Shown here piece after piece: positions 1 through 7,404 of a stretch of DNA of 10,694 nucleotides (position 1 is the first letter of the stretch; every line of letters begins with the position of its first letter). Both the position numbers and the translations under genes were made by a program. The notes below the pieces were generated by a model, which was given only the letters and a program-made list of their open reading frames with translations, had not been told where the DNA came from and ran no database searches. This stretch comes from Alcaligenaceae bacterium (GTDB taxonomy: Bacteria > Pseudomonadota > Gammaproteobacteria > Burkholderiales > Burkholderiaceae_B). Where the stretch lies: positions 1 to 10,694 of the forward strand of contig JAAZDZ010000484.1 in NCBI GenBank assembly GCA_012512545.1, in the 5' to 3' direction.

Positions 1-1
1 T

Positions 2-1042
2 GCCCGCACCGACCAGATGTGGTTCACCCAGGGCATACCCTTCAACACTCAGCTCACGCAGGCCACTCTGGCAGGCAGCAACGGCGACAATGTGCTGTGG
101 CTCAACCTGGGGGGCGATGCCGCATCCAAGTCCTACTATCTGCTGCGTGCGGAACACCGCCACTATCGCGGCATAGGCGTGTGGTATGTCGCCCCGGTAG
201 TCGATGTCGTTACCGCCGATGCCGACGCCTTCCGCAAGGCAGATCTGATCCGTGCCGCCGTCGGGGGTGCATTGAACGCCCTGGAAACCCACGCTCTGCC
301 GCTGGCATCTTCAACCCAGCTGGTGTTCTGGGATGATTTCCAGAACGGCGTCGTAGGCAGGCAACGCGACAATCTGCTGTACGAAATCTACGCCAACCGA
401 CGCGTGGACCGTCGTAACCAACGGGCGGGTGACTGGGATTTCAACCTTAACCGTGCCAGCAACCATGTGTTCCAGCGCGATGAAAGGCTGGCTCAGCAAA
501 AGCGCCGGGAAGAAGAACGCCTGGCCATGGAAAAGCGCCGTGCCCTGCAGAATGCAGCGTACGAGGCCGAACGCCAGTTGCGCACGTACGAATCACTGGT
601 TTCCAACCACCAGGCAAACCCTGAACGCGCCTTCGACGCCCTGCAGAACGACGTAAGCTTCGATCTCTTTGGCCGCAGCGGTTACACATCAATGGTGAAA
701 GGCAGGCCGGCCAATGTGCAGTTGGTGGTCCGTGTCGACGGCAAGGATGGCCAAGACGCTAAGGTAGGCTGGCCCTACGACCTGCGCCTGGTTGGCCAAG
801 GCAATCTGGAAAAACAATGGTATCTGGTCAAGGGCACAAGCTCGCTGGACACCCAGCGCAGCGACAGTGACGGCCTGCCGCTCACTTTGGTGTCGGCCAA
901 TGCCGAAGACATAGAGCCTTGCGTGGAAAACGGCTGCACGGAAATGACCGACCCGCTGGTCGTCGCCCGCAAGCAGTTCGGCAACCCTGACTGGACTCCC
1001 GAAGCGGCCAAAGCCATCGTAGATGAAGCCCGCCAATCCTAA
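2..1042 (+). CDS. Hypothetical protein with charged helical segment, 5'-truncated
   Basis: The reading frame is open from the first full codon of the window, so the true start probably lies upstream. The first in-frame ATG is at 17, without a convincing ribosome binding site, and need not be the start. The visible 346 residues have a mixed N-terminal domain. Then comes a strongly charged Arg/Glu/Gln/Lys-rich stretch (about residues 152-195 counted from the ATG at 17) that should form a long helix or coiled coil. A beta-rich C-terminal domain follows, with two cysteines (C302, C307, same numbering) close to the end. I do not recognise the family. No signal peptide can be judged because the N terminus is missing. 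It is the first visible gene of a same-strand run of four, and the next gene starts 18 bases after its stop. Its role is unknown; the location suggests it works with the membrane and lipoprotein genes that follow. Confidence 0.75.
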   Translation, partial: ARTDQMWFTQGIPFNTQLTQATLAGSNGDNVLWLNLGGDAASKSYYLLRAEHRHYRGIGVWYVAPVVDVVTADADAFRKADLIRAAVGGALNALETHALPLASSTQLVFWDDFQNGVVGRQRDNLLYEIYANRRVDRRNQRAGDWDFNLNRASNHVFQRDERLAQQKRREEERLAMEKRRALQNAAYEAERQLRTYESLVSNHQANPERAFDALQNDVSFDLFGRSGYTSMVKGRPANVQLVVRVDGKDGQDAKVGWPYDLRLVGQGNLEKQWYLVKGTSSLDTQRSDSDGLPLTLVSANAEDIEPCVENGCTEMTDPLVVARKQFGNPDWTPEAAKAIVDEARQS

Positions 1043-1060
1043 CCAACAACGCCCAAGAAA

Positions 1061-2047
1061 ATGAATACCAGAAACAAAGCACTGGCCATAGGCGGCGGAG
1101 TTGCCGCCGTCGCCCTGATCGGCTGGTTCGCCCTGTCTTCCATGGCCACCAACCGCGCCGAAGACGCGCTCTACGGCTTCCTGGATGAATACGGAATCCG
1201 GCAGAACGTGCAATGGCGCGACCTGTCCGCCTCGCCTTTTGGCAAGGTGAAGATAGACGACGTATCTGTGAACGTGATGGGGAAGGTCATTGCCACCATA
1301 GACAAGGTGGAAATTGATGACTTCACCAGCGATCAGAAGCGCAAACGCATCAGCCTGCAAGCCAGCAAGATTGCCGATGCCGACGGCTACAGCCTATTGT
1401 CGGATTGGGATTATCTTGCCGCAACAGGTGCTCGCCAGCAACCCCCCGCATCCCTGAAAGTGAAATGGGATTTCGACCTGCGTGACAATGACGGCACCCT
1501 GGAACTGGGCATGAACCAGCCCGGCGCCATGGAAGGTGAAATCAAGCTTGAACTTGAAAACACTGGCGTGCTGAATAACTTCAGCCAGCTGATCACGGAA
1601 AGCCGCGGCACGCCCAACTTCTTCGGCGCTTCCATCTGGCAATTGGCCATGATGGGCGCCCTGGAAGCCACGGGCTCCATCAGGGTCCGCAGTGCCGAAG
1701 CCAGGTTAAAGGACGACGGCTACGTAAAACGCAGCCTTGCCTTGTCTCAACGCTATCTGCAGCCGGTTTCCATCGATGAAAAAGACCCGTCCAAGGCACG
1801 CAAAAAGGAATTCGAAAAACGGCTGGACGAGAACCTGGCAGCTTGCCGCGAAGAAGCCAGCACCACTTTCAGGAGTATCAACAAGGGCGCAGCCAGCTGC
1901 AAAGCTTTTTCTGAATTCCTGGGCGGCAAGTCATCCAGTCTGAAACTGACCAGCAAGCCTGCCCGCCCGGTCAGCCTGAGCATGCTGATGGAAAACTCGC
2001 GCAGCCCAGAACAATTGCTGCTGCTGTTGCAGCCCCAGTTGGACTGA
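1061..2047 (+). CDS. Membrane-anchored hypothetical protein, beta-rich exterior (AsmA/YdgA-like in style)
   Basis: This 328-residue protein starts with a short basic N terminus followed by one hydrophobic segment (about residues 7-27), which fits an uncleaved inner-membrane anchor with the rest in the periplasm. After it, residues 60-170 alternate polar and hydrophobic positions in a way typical of long beta sheets, with repeated 'I-D-D/K-V' style strands. Residues 240-290 are helical and charged and contain two cysteines (C262, C280). The layout of an anchor plus repeated strands recalls AsmA-like and YdgA (DUF945) envelope proteins, but I see no diagnostic motif, so that is a resemblance only. 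The start at 1061 is preceded by a weak purine run (AAGAAA) with almost no spacer, so translation may depend on the gene upstream, 18 bases away. Confidence 0.72.
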   Translation: MNTRNKALAIGGGVAAVALIGWFALSSMATNRAEDALYGFLDEYGIRQNVQWRDLSASPFGKVKIDDVSVNVMGKVIATIDKVEIDDFTSDQKRKRISLQASKIADADGYSLLSDWDYLAATGARQQPPASLKVKWDFDLRDNDGTLELGMNQPGAMEGEIKLELENTGVLNNFSQLITESRGTPNFFGASIWQLAMMGALEATGSIRVRSAEARLKDDGYVKRSLALSQRYLQPVSIDEKDPSKARKKEFEKRLDENLAACREEASTTFRSINKGAASCKAFSEFLGGKSSSLKLTSKPARPVSLSMLMENSRSPEQLLLLLQPQLD

Positions 2048-2081
2048 TGCTCTGAACCTGACCCCCACCTTGCACCCTAGC

Positions 2082-2768
2082 ATGAAGCCCAGCCCTACCC
2101 TTACTGATGTGCGAGCCAGACGCAAGCCTCTCGCGTGGATCCGCCTTGCCGCTATTTCCGTTCTGGCCGCTTTGCTGAGCGCCTGCGCCACACAGGCCCC
2201 CCAAGGCGTGTCCAGTGTTCAGGGCGGGGTGCAGGTCACGGGGCCAGCAAGCGAACCCATACACATACAAGGGTATGGAACCTTGCAGATTCAGCACACC
2301 TCTGCCGCCCGCCTGCAGGTTTCAGTGCCGGAACGCCAGTTGGCTCTTTTGCTGGACCCGGAAGTCACCCAGGCACGCCTGGCCAGGCCCATCGTGGAAG
2401 ACGACTACACCTTGCTGCCCCTGCATATCAAGACAGCGACCTGCGCAAACCGCATGGCTGTTTATGTGTTGAAGGGCAATACGGTGGAAAGCTTTGATTA
2501 CCTGGGCATGGACTGCAACCGGCAGATCGTGGACCAAAGCAGCGACACAGTATGGCGCATGAGCCAGCAGACCTCGGCAGGTACTCGCCATACCTGGGGG
2601 TTTGACGGCCGCCGCCTGACCCGGTCGGTGGTTCAGCCTCGCCCTGCTGCCGGCCCCACCCGCTCCCAGGGGCGGCAGGCCGTCGCCCCTGCACAGCCTG
2701 TGGCGCCGCGCGTACCCGCAGCTGCGCCAGCCCCTTCCGACGAACCGCTCTTCATCGACCTGCTTTGA
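2082..2768 (+). CDS. Putative lipoprotein, Pro/Ala-rich C terminus
   Basis: The product is 228 residues from the ATG at 2082. It has a basic n-region (RARRK at 11-15), a hydrophobic core, and a classic lipobox Leu-Ser-Ala-Cys ending at C35, so it should be lipidated by Lgt and cleaved by LspA. No Asp follows the cysteine (Ala-Thr does), which in enterobacterial Lol rules favours the outer membrane. The mature domain (about 45-180) is predicted compact and has two further cysteines (C121, C145) that could form a disulfide in the periplasm. Residues 183-220 are rich in Pro, Ala, Arg and Gln and are probably a flexible tail. An in-frame TTG at 2070 would add four residues; I prefer the ATG. The family is not recognised. 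It lies 34 bases after the membrane-anchored gene and 10 bases before a multi-pass membrane gene, so probably in one operon. Confidence 0.8.
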   Translation: MKPSPTLTDVRARRKPLAWIRLAAISVLAALLSACATQAPQGVSSVQGGVQVTGPASEPIHIQGYGTLQIQHTSAARLQVSVPERQLALLLDPEVTQARLARPIVEDDYTLLPLHIKTATCANRMAVYVLKGNTVESFDYLGMDCNRQIVDQSSDTVWRMSQQTSAGTRHTWGFDGRRLTRSVVQPRPAAGPTRSQGRQAVAPAQPVAPRVPAAAPAPSDEPLFIDLL

Positions 2769-2778
2769 TTCCTCTGCA

Positions 2779-3900
2779 ATGGCCTTACTAAGCAAGACCC
2801 AGCGCCCCGACTGGTTATGGGTGCTGACCATCACGACTGCGGTCTATCTTGTCATTGAGTTTGCTTTCAATGCCCGTTTGCTGGACGTGGTGGGAGGCAT
2901 GCCCAATAACGAACAGCTGTCGGATATCGAAGAATACGGCCGACGCATTTCAGGGTTCGCCGTCGCTTTGCTGTTCTGGGGGAAAATATTCGAATGGCAT
3001 CGCTCCAAGAGCACGGGCCGCGTCATTTGGGGCAGAGCACTGGTGAGCATCGCCATCAGCACCTTCGTGGTCGTGCACGTGGTGTATTACCTGGAAGGAC
3101 GCCTGGTGGATTCCCTTGTGGAACAGTCCTCACCCGAAGTGCGTGCCGCATCGGTGTCATCGGTCGTCATGCAAAAGACGTTGGCTTCAGGCCGGCTCAA
3201 GATGAACGGCCTGGACCTTGACGCCAGCCGGCTCACCGACCCTGACGGCAAGGCATTCCTGGCGCTGTATGCACCCCTCACCAGCTATCTACCCGGCCTG
3301 GGGGCCAGGCTTTCCGACAACCACAGAGTTCTTGCCAGGCACTTCATCTACGCCGTTGCCGAAGCAGACGCTGCATCGTCAGGCCATACCGGCATCAAGC
3401 GCCCTACAAAGGCAGAAGAAGACCAGGTTGTGAGGTTGTTGCAGGCTCCCGCGGCGGCCTTTGCCGACGGAAAGCAAGTCGCAGAGGAAGGCAAGCGCTA
3501 CACCCGCACCATGCTGGTACCCTCGATTGCCCTGAGCTTTTCCATCATGGGCGCACTGGTGCATATCTGGAAACTGTTCTTCTTCAGCCTGCACCTGGCC
3601 ACAGGCCGGGCCGTACAACCCAGTTGGGCCAAGGGGCTGGCAATCACCGCATTGTCATTGGCGGCCCTCTTCGTTTTCACCAAGCTCCCCACCACAGACA
3701 TCACCGGACAAAGGCTGTACGTCCATCTCAAGCAGGAAATGGTGGATTCCGCCCCCGACGGCGGCGATGTGAGCTTCCGCAGGATGCTGGGCTTCTTTGC
3801 CGACGCGGTTATCCATTCGCAGCCGGTAATGTACCCGGTGTTTGAATGGACGCGGGTATACCTGCTGGGCGGCTTTCAGTTCGGGTATGGCCAGGACTGA
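2779..3900 (+). CDS. Multi-pass inner-membrane hypothetical protein
   Basis: This 373-residue protein has hydrophobic segments at about residues 12-35, 56-71, 86-105, 243-272 and 284-301. Between the third and fourth lies a soluble loop of about 135 residues, and after the fifth a tail of about 70. Charged residues beside the segments (for example Arg/Lys at 75-86) would help decide orientation, but the topology cannot be fixed by eye. No transporter, kinase, protease or rhomboid motif was found, and I do not recognise the family. The ATG lies 10 bases after the lipoprotein stop and has no Shine-Dalgarno sequence. The next in-frame Met (residue 41) would remove the first helix, so coupling to the upstream gene is the simplest explanation. 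It ends five bases from the end of the opposite-strand zinc-motif gene. Confidence 0.75.
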   Translation: MALLSKTQRPDWLWVLTITTAVYLVIEFAFNARLLDVVGGMPNNEQLSDIEEYGRRISGFAVALLFWGKIFEWHRSKSTGRVIWGRALVSIAISTFVVVHVVYYLEGRLVDSLVEQSSPEVRAASVSSVVMQKTLASGRLKMNGLDLDASRLTDPDGKAFLALYAPLTSYLPGLGARLSDNHRVLARHFIYAVAEADAASSGHTGIKRPTKAEEDQVVRLLQAPAAAFADGKQVAEEGKRYTRTMLVPSIALSFSIMGALVHIWKLFFFSLHLATGRAVQPSWAKGLAITALSLAALFVFTKLPTTDITGQRLYVHLKQEMVDSAPDGGDVSFRRMLGFFADAVIHSQPVMYPVFEWTRVYLLGGFQFGYGQD

Positions 3901-3905
3901 ATCGC

Positions 3906-3928
3906 TCAGCCTGCGCTCAGCAGGCTGA
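3906..3928. repeat. Perfect 8-bp hairpin at a convergent gene junction
   Basis: TCAGCCTG (3906-3913) and CAGGCTGA (3921-3928) are exact inverse complements around a 7-base loop. The hairpin begins with the stop codon of the minus-strand gene and starts 6 bases after the plus-strand stop. It could slow or end transcription from both sides. No T-run follows on either strand, so it is not a textbook intrinsic terminator. Confidence 0.5.
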
Positions 3929-5531
3929 ACATCGTATCCAGCATGGGCTCCATGGCCTGCAGATTCCAGTATTCGAAGAGCTTACCGCTCAGGAACCCGG
4001 CCACCATAACCACCGCCAGGGTCTTGATAGAACGCCACATAGGTGCACGCCAGATCTGCTTGCGCCGGAAGGCTTGCGGCAGCCCCGCCTGCTGACGCCG
4101 GCACAGACCCAGGCTTATGGGGTGAACGACCACGCCGGCCATGAGCACCAGGCCCAGTGAAACCAGGGATACCATGAGCAGCAGTAAGCCATTGCCTGCC
4201 CATGCAAGCCCTGCCTCGAAAAGCGCGTGGCTCAGCATGTAAGCCAGCAGCCAGGGCAGCATCATGGCCCATGACCAGGCCGCTTCGGAATAACGGGGTG
4301 AGAGCAAGTCCAGAGACTGCTTTACCGCTTTGACTATGCTCATGGCGCATTCGCTGGACATCAACCCATGGCAGACATTCCACCGCAAGGACTCCGCCGT
4401 GGTTTCGGCCTTGCCGTCGCCTTCCGCCAGCAGTTCCAGCACAGCATGCGAGGCCTTGGCATTGCGCAGGTCGTCGAACAGACGTTGAGCTTCCGCAGAG
4501 CTGACGGCCTTCTGGCGCTTGGAGGGCTGTATATGGTGCCAATGAGCCAGTGTCTTCTGGTACAGGAAATCAAAAATCAGAGGCCGGCTCAGCAGGGATT
4601 GCGCCTGTTTACCCAGCGCCCTGATGCTGAAGGCAGTGTCTTTCACAGCAAGCGCAAGTTCGGAAACCGTGGCGTTGAAGTGATAGCTTATAAGCCCGAC
4701 AGGGCCCGCATCCGGCTTTTCCAATAATTCAACGTTGGTGAGCTCGAGAATATTCCGGTAGTCATCGTAAGGTAGATTCTTCAGGTGTTCCAGCAGTTCT
4801 TCATGGCCCAGGCCTGCCTCGTATGACACCCGGGTATTGGCTTGGGCGCAAAGAGAGACATCTGCAAACCGAGTGAAGAAACCATGGCCTTCACACGGGG
4901 AACAACTGACCTTGCGTCTGCCCCCGCAGCCGCCGCAGGTGACATATCCACTGTACAGGCAGGTAACACAGCTTACCCACACTTGCTCGTAGCGCATGAC
5001 GGACCGCCCATTGCCGTCCGAAACCATGTAGGACCGCTGTTCGTAACGCCCCCGGCTCCCGTAACAATTGTGGCAGGTGACTTCGCCCGCGCCGCGGCAA
5101 TTGCCACAGTTCACCTTGCCGTTTCCCCGACAGGGGGAACATGAGTAATGGTGAGAAAACCGCCCGTAATCGAACAGCTTCACGTGGGAATCGTCGAGAC
5201 GGGCCATGGACGCCCCACCCTGGGAGTGCAGGCCGGCCATAAATCGACTACGGATATCGGTGTCCTGGCGGGCCGTTTCCTTGAGTTCCTGTATGCATTG
5301 CTCGAAGGCCGTTGCATTCTCGCCGAAATGTCGGCTGTCATCCAGCCCAGGGTTGCCTGGGCTTTCATGGGTGTCGACCCGGGCACCGAACCCCCAGTCC
5401 GTCTGCACGCGGATACCGTAGGATTCGACCTTTCTACCCTTTTCCTTGATATCGTTTTCAGAAGCAAAATTGCCACTCAAAACGGAAACCAGGCGGTGTT
5501 TGAGGAAGTCGGCAGGGGTGGTGGCGCTCAT
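3906..5531 (-). CDS. Membrane protein with six-motif DnaJ-type zinc region (no J domain)
   Basis: This 541-residue protein has three parts. Residues 1-125 form a soluble domain without a recognisable J domain or HPD motif. Residues 131-217 carry six CxxC pairs at C131/134, C142/145, C153/156 and C188/191, C199/202, C210/213. Within each triplet the spacing is exactly 11 residues. Motifs 1, 2 and 6 match the full CxxCxGxG form of DnaJ zinc fingers; 3, 4 and 5 keep only part of the glycines. The 31 residues between triplets look like a beta hairpin, with RYEQ at both 162-165 and 180-183. After a helical middle region come hydrophobic segments at about 418-437, 447-468 and 502-520. By analogy with DnaJ, where outer and inner motif pairs share zinc ions, the triplets could fold back and bind three zincs. 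That is inference, as is a possible protein-binding or redox role. It converges on the four-gene run. The start at 5531 lacks a strong Shine-Dalgarno sequence. Confidence 0.8.
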   Translation of the reverse strand: MSATTPADFLKHRLVSVLSGNFASENDIKEKGRKVESYGIRVQTDWGFGARVDTHESPGNPGLDDSRHFGENATAFEQCIQELKETARQDTDIRSRFMAGLHSQGGASMARLDDSHVKLFDYGRFSHHYSCSPCRGNGKVNCGNCRGAGEVTCHNCYGSRGRYEQRSYMVSDGNGRSVMRYEQVWVSCVTCLYSGYVTCGGCGGRRKVSCSPCEGHGFFTRFADVSLCAQANTRVSYEAGLGHEELLEHLKNLPYDDYRNILELTNVELLEKPDAGPVGLISYHFNATVSELALAVKDTAFSIRALGKQAQSLLSRPLIFDFLYQKTLAHWHHIQPSKRQKAVSSAEAQRLFDDLRNAKASHAVLELLAEGDGKAETTAESLRWNVCHGLMSSECAMSIVKAVKQSLDLLSPRYSEAAWSWAMMLPWLLAYMLSHALFEAGLAWAGNGLLLLMVSLVSLGLVLMAGVVVHPISLGLCRRQQAGLPQAFRRKQIWRAPMWRSIKTLAVVMVAGFLSGKLFEYWNLQAMEPMLDTMFSLLSAG

Positions 5532-5536
5532 GTCTG

Positions 5537-5573
5537 CACTACAAAAAAATCCAAATCATTACGGATTGTAGTG
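5537..5573. repeat. Imperfect dyad upstream of the zinc-motif membrane gene
   Basis: CACTACA (5537-5543) pairs with TGTAGTG (5567-5573). Inside it ATCC (5549-5552) pairs with GGAT (5563-5566), leaving a 5-base A bulge and a 10-base loop. It fills most of the 64-base gap between ggt and the next minus-strand gene. It may be an operator over the start of that gene, a weak transcription terminator for ggt (the minus strand reads a run of seven T), or both. Confidence 0.45.
5565..5570 (-). promoter_or_regulatory. Candidate -10 box for the zinc-motif membrane gene
   Basis: The minus strand reads TACAAT, five of six matches to the sigma-70 consensus, about 34 bases before the ATG at 5531. A possible -35 (CTGAAG, three of six) sits 17 bases upstream. 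The -10 lies inside one arm of the imperfect dyad, so a protein bound there would block it. This would give the gene its own promoter independent of ggt. Confidence 0.35.
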
Positions 5574-5595
5574 TGCTTTACTTCCCGCTTCAGCC

Positions 5596-7404
5596 TTACC
5601 GCCCCAAGGCCAGGCCTTCTCGCCTGGGGTCGGCCCCGCCGTGCAGGCCGCCAGACACCCACATTACCCCATGCAGGCCGCTGGGGAAATCTCTTTCCTG
5701 TATATCGTGCCCCATGGCCTTAAGCGTGGCGGCGGCACGTGTCAATGAAGTATGACGTTCGATTTCCGTGGCGTGGTTGCGGCTGCCCATATTGGGAAGG
5801 TCTATCGCGGCCTGGATATCCATGTTCCAGACCAGCGTACCCACCAAGGTCTTGGCCACATAGTTGATGATGGCGCTGCCACCCGGTGAACCCACGGCCA
5901 GCACGGGGTGCTCGCCTTTGAACACCATCATGGGTGACATGGAACTGCGTGGCCGCTTGCCCGCTTCCACCCGGTTGATGTGTGGGCGGCCCTGGGCATC
6001 CACGGGGTTGAGAGCAAAGTCCGTCATCTGGTTATTCAGCAGATAACCGTTCACGAATATCTTGCTGCCAAAGGCGGATTCTACCGAGGTCGTCATGCTG
6101 ACGGCATTACCCTGGCGGTCGGCCACTACCAGGTGGGTGGTGGCCGGCTGTTCCAGGGTCGTGTCGGTGGGGGGCGTTTCAAGCAGTCCGGCCGGGACAC
6201 CCGGCTCGGCCTTGCCCATGGAACGCTCAGGGCGTATCAGGGCCGCGCGCGACGCGAGATAATCCGGGTCCAGCAACCCATAAACCGGCACTTGGGCAAA
6301 AGCCGGGTCCGCCACGTAGGCGTCACGGTCGGCAAAGGCCAGGCGTCCGGCTTCAGAAAAATAATGCACGGCTTCAGCTGAGTCCGGCCTCGAACCTGCA
6401 ATGGGCGTATGCTGCAGCAAGGCCATCATCTGCACTACGGCGAGCCCGCCTGAACTGGGCGGCGGCATGCCGCAATAGCGGTACGCCCCTACATCGGCAC
6501 ATAGCGCCTCGCGCTTCAGGCTGCGGTAAGCGGCCAGGTCTTCTACTGTGAGGTCGCCCGGCACCTCATGGGCAGCTACCGCTTCCACCATGTCACGTGC
6601 AAGCTCACCTTGATAGAAGGCCTGAGCCCCTTCCTGGGCCAATTGCCGCAGCACATCGGCGTAATCAGGGTTACGCAACACATGGCCCACCGGCCAGGCC
6701 TCGCCCTTTTCATCGTAGAAATAAGCCGCTGCACTGGCGCTCGCCTTCAGGCCTTTGGAAGCGGCCACCATGGCATGCATGCGCGGCGATACCTCGAAAC
6801 CTTCGGTGGCGAGCCGGATGGCCGGTTGGAAAAGCTGCGCCCAGGGCAGCCGGCCGCCATCTTTGTGCATGTCGGCCAGCATACTCACCAGCCCCGGCGT
6901 ACCCACGGACAAGCCACTATCAACGGCGTCAAAGAAATTCAGTGGGCGGCCTTCGTGCAGGAAACGGCCCGGCCTGGCCGCTGCCGTCGCGGTTTCCCGG
7001 CCATCGTAGGCATGGACCGCTGCTTCCCCCGCCTGATGCACCAGCGCAAATCCACCGCCCCCCAAGCCGGATGATTGCGGCTCAACCAGGCCCAGCACCA
7101 ATTGTGCAGCAATCGCCGCATCCACCACCGAGCCACCCTGCTCCAGCATGCTGAGCCCCGCTTTGGTGGCCAGGGGGTTGGCTGCACTCACCATATAGTG
7201 TTCGGCCTGTGCAAGCGGGCGGCTGTTCAGGCTCTGGTGGGTGGCGGCCTCCGGCGCGATATCCGGCACAGGGATGGGCTGGGCCAGCACGCCCTGTGCG
7301 GACGCCAGCACAGGCAGGGCAAACAGCAGCGCGGTAAGCGAAGCTCGCAGCCGGGCCCACACAGGGCTGCACGGCATGGCAAGTGAAGAAATGGCGTGAT
7401 TCAT
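5596..7404 (-). CDS. ggt: Gamma-glutamyltranspeptidase (glutathione hydrolase) precursor
   Basis: This Ntn-hydrolase cleaves the gamma-glutamyl bond of glutathione and related compounds, transferring it to water or an acceptor amino acid. From the ATG at 7404 it has 602 residues, against 580 for E. coli. A signal peptide is clear, with probable cleavage after Ala-Ser-Ala at 36, so the enzyme should be periplasmic. Landmarks: Arg136 in YDGRE (substrate carboxylate), Thr422 in TTHLVV (autocleavage site and nucleophile of the small subunit, E. coli Thr391), QMTDF at 459-463, SS at 487-488, and Gly-Gly at 508-509 (oxyanion hole). The C terminus GGADPRREG is typical. The position of E. coli Asn411 is Glu442 here, and the lid loop is about four residues shorter without the lid tyrosine. 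I chose this start because AAGGA lies 9 bases upstream and the ATG overlaps the lysR stop as ATGA. A start at 7440 would lengthen the overlap and spoil the signal peptide. Confidence 0.95.
   Translation of the reverse strand: MNHAISSLAMPCSPVWARLRASLTALLFALPVLASAQGVLAQPIPVPDIAPEAATHQSLNSRPLAQAEHYMVSAANPLATKAGLSMLEQGGSVVDAAIAAQLVLGLVEPQSSGLGGGGFALVHQAGEAAVHAYDGRETATAAARPGRFLHEGRPLNFFDAVDSGLSVGTPGLVSMLADMHKDGGRLPWAQLFQPAIRLATEGFEVSPRMHAMVAASKGLKASASAAAYFYDEKGEAWPVGHVLRNPDYADVLRQLAQEGAQAFYQGELARDMVEAVAAHEVPGDLTVEDLAAYRSLKREALCADVGAYRYCGMPPPSSGGLAVVQMMALLQHTPIAGSRPDSAEAVHYFSEAGRLAFADRDAYVADPAFAQVPVYGLLDPDYLASRAALIRPERSMGKAEPGVPAGLLETPPTDTTLEQPATTHLVVADRQGNAVSMTTSVESAFGSKIFVNGYLLNNQMTDFALNPVDAQGRPHINRVEAGKRPRSSMSPMMVFKGEHPVLAVGSPGGSAIINYVAKTLVGTLVWNMDIQAAIDLPNMGSRNHATEIERHTSLTRAAATLKAMGHDIQERDFPSGLHGVMWVSGGLHGGADPRREGLALGR

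Noticed and set aside
689..1360. Minus-strand open frame of about 220 codons across the first two plus-strand genes
   Set aside because: It crosses the junction of two plausible genes, shows no domain, and has the odd composition of a shadow frame.
2..3900. Anti-phage defence or toxin-antitoxin system
   Set aside because: I found no nuclease, NTPase, kinase, protease, TIR or other effector motif, and no mobile-element context; the membrane and lipoprotein content alone does not support it.
3906..5531. Calling the CxxC protein a DnaJ co-chaperone
   Set aside because: There is no J domain or HPD motif, there are six rather than four cysteine pairs, and membrane helices follow.
5610..5627. GC-rich hairpin (6-bp stem, CCAGGC/GCCTGG) at the end of ggt as a terminator
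   Set aside because: It lies within the coding sequence for the last residues and has no T-run after it on the minus strand.
7366..7371. Cysteine early in the GGT precursor as a lipoprotein site
   Set aside because: The residues before it (Ala-Met-Pro) do not fit a lipobox, and the cysteine precedes the hydrophobic core of the signal peptide.
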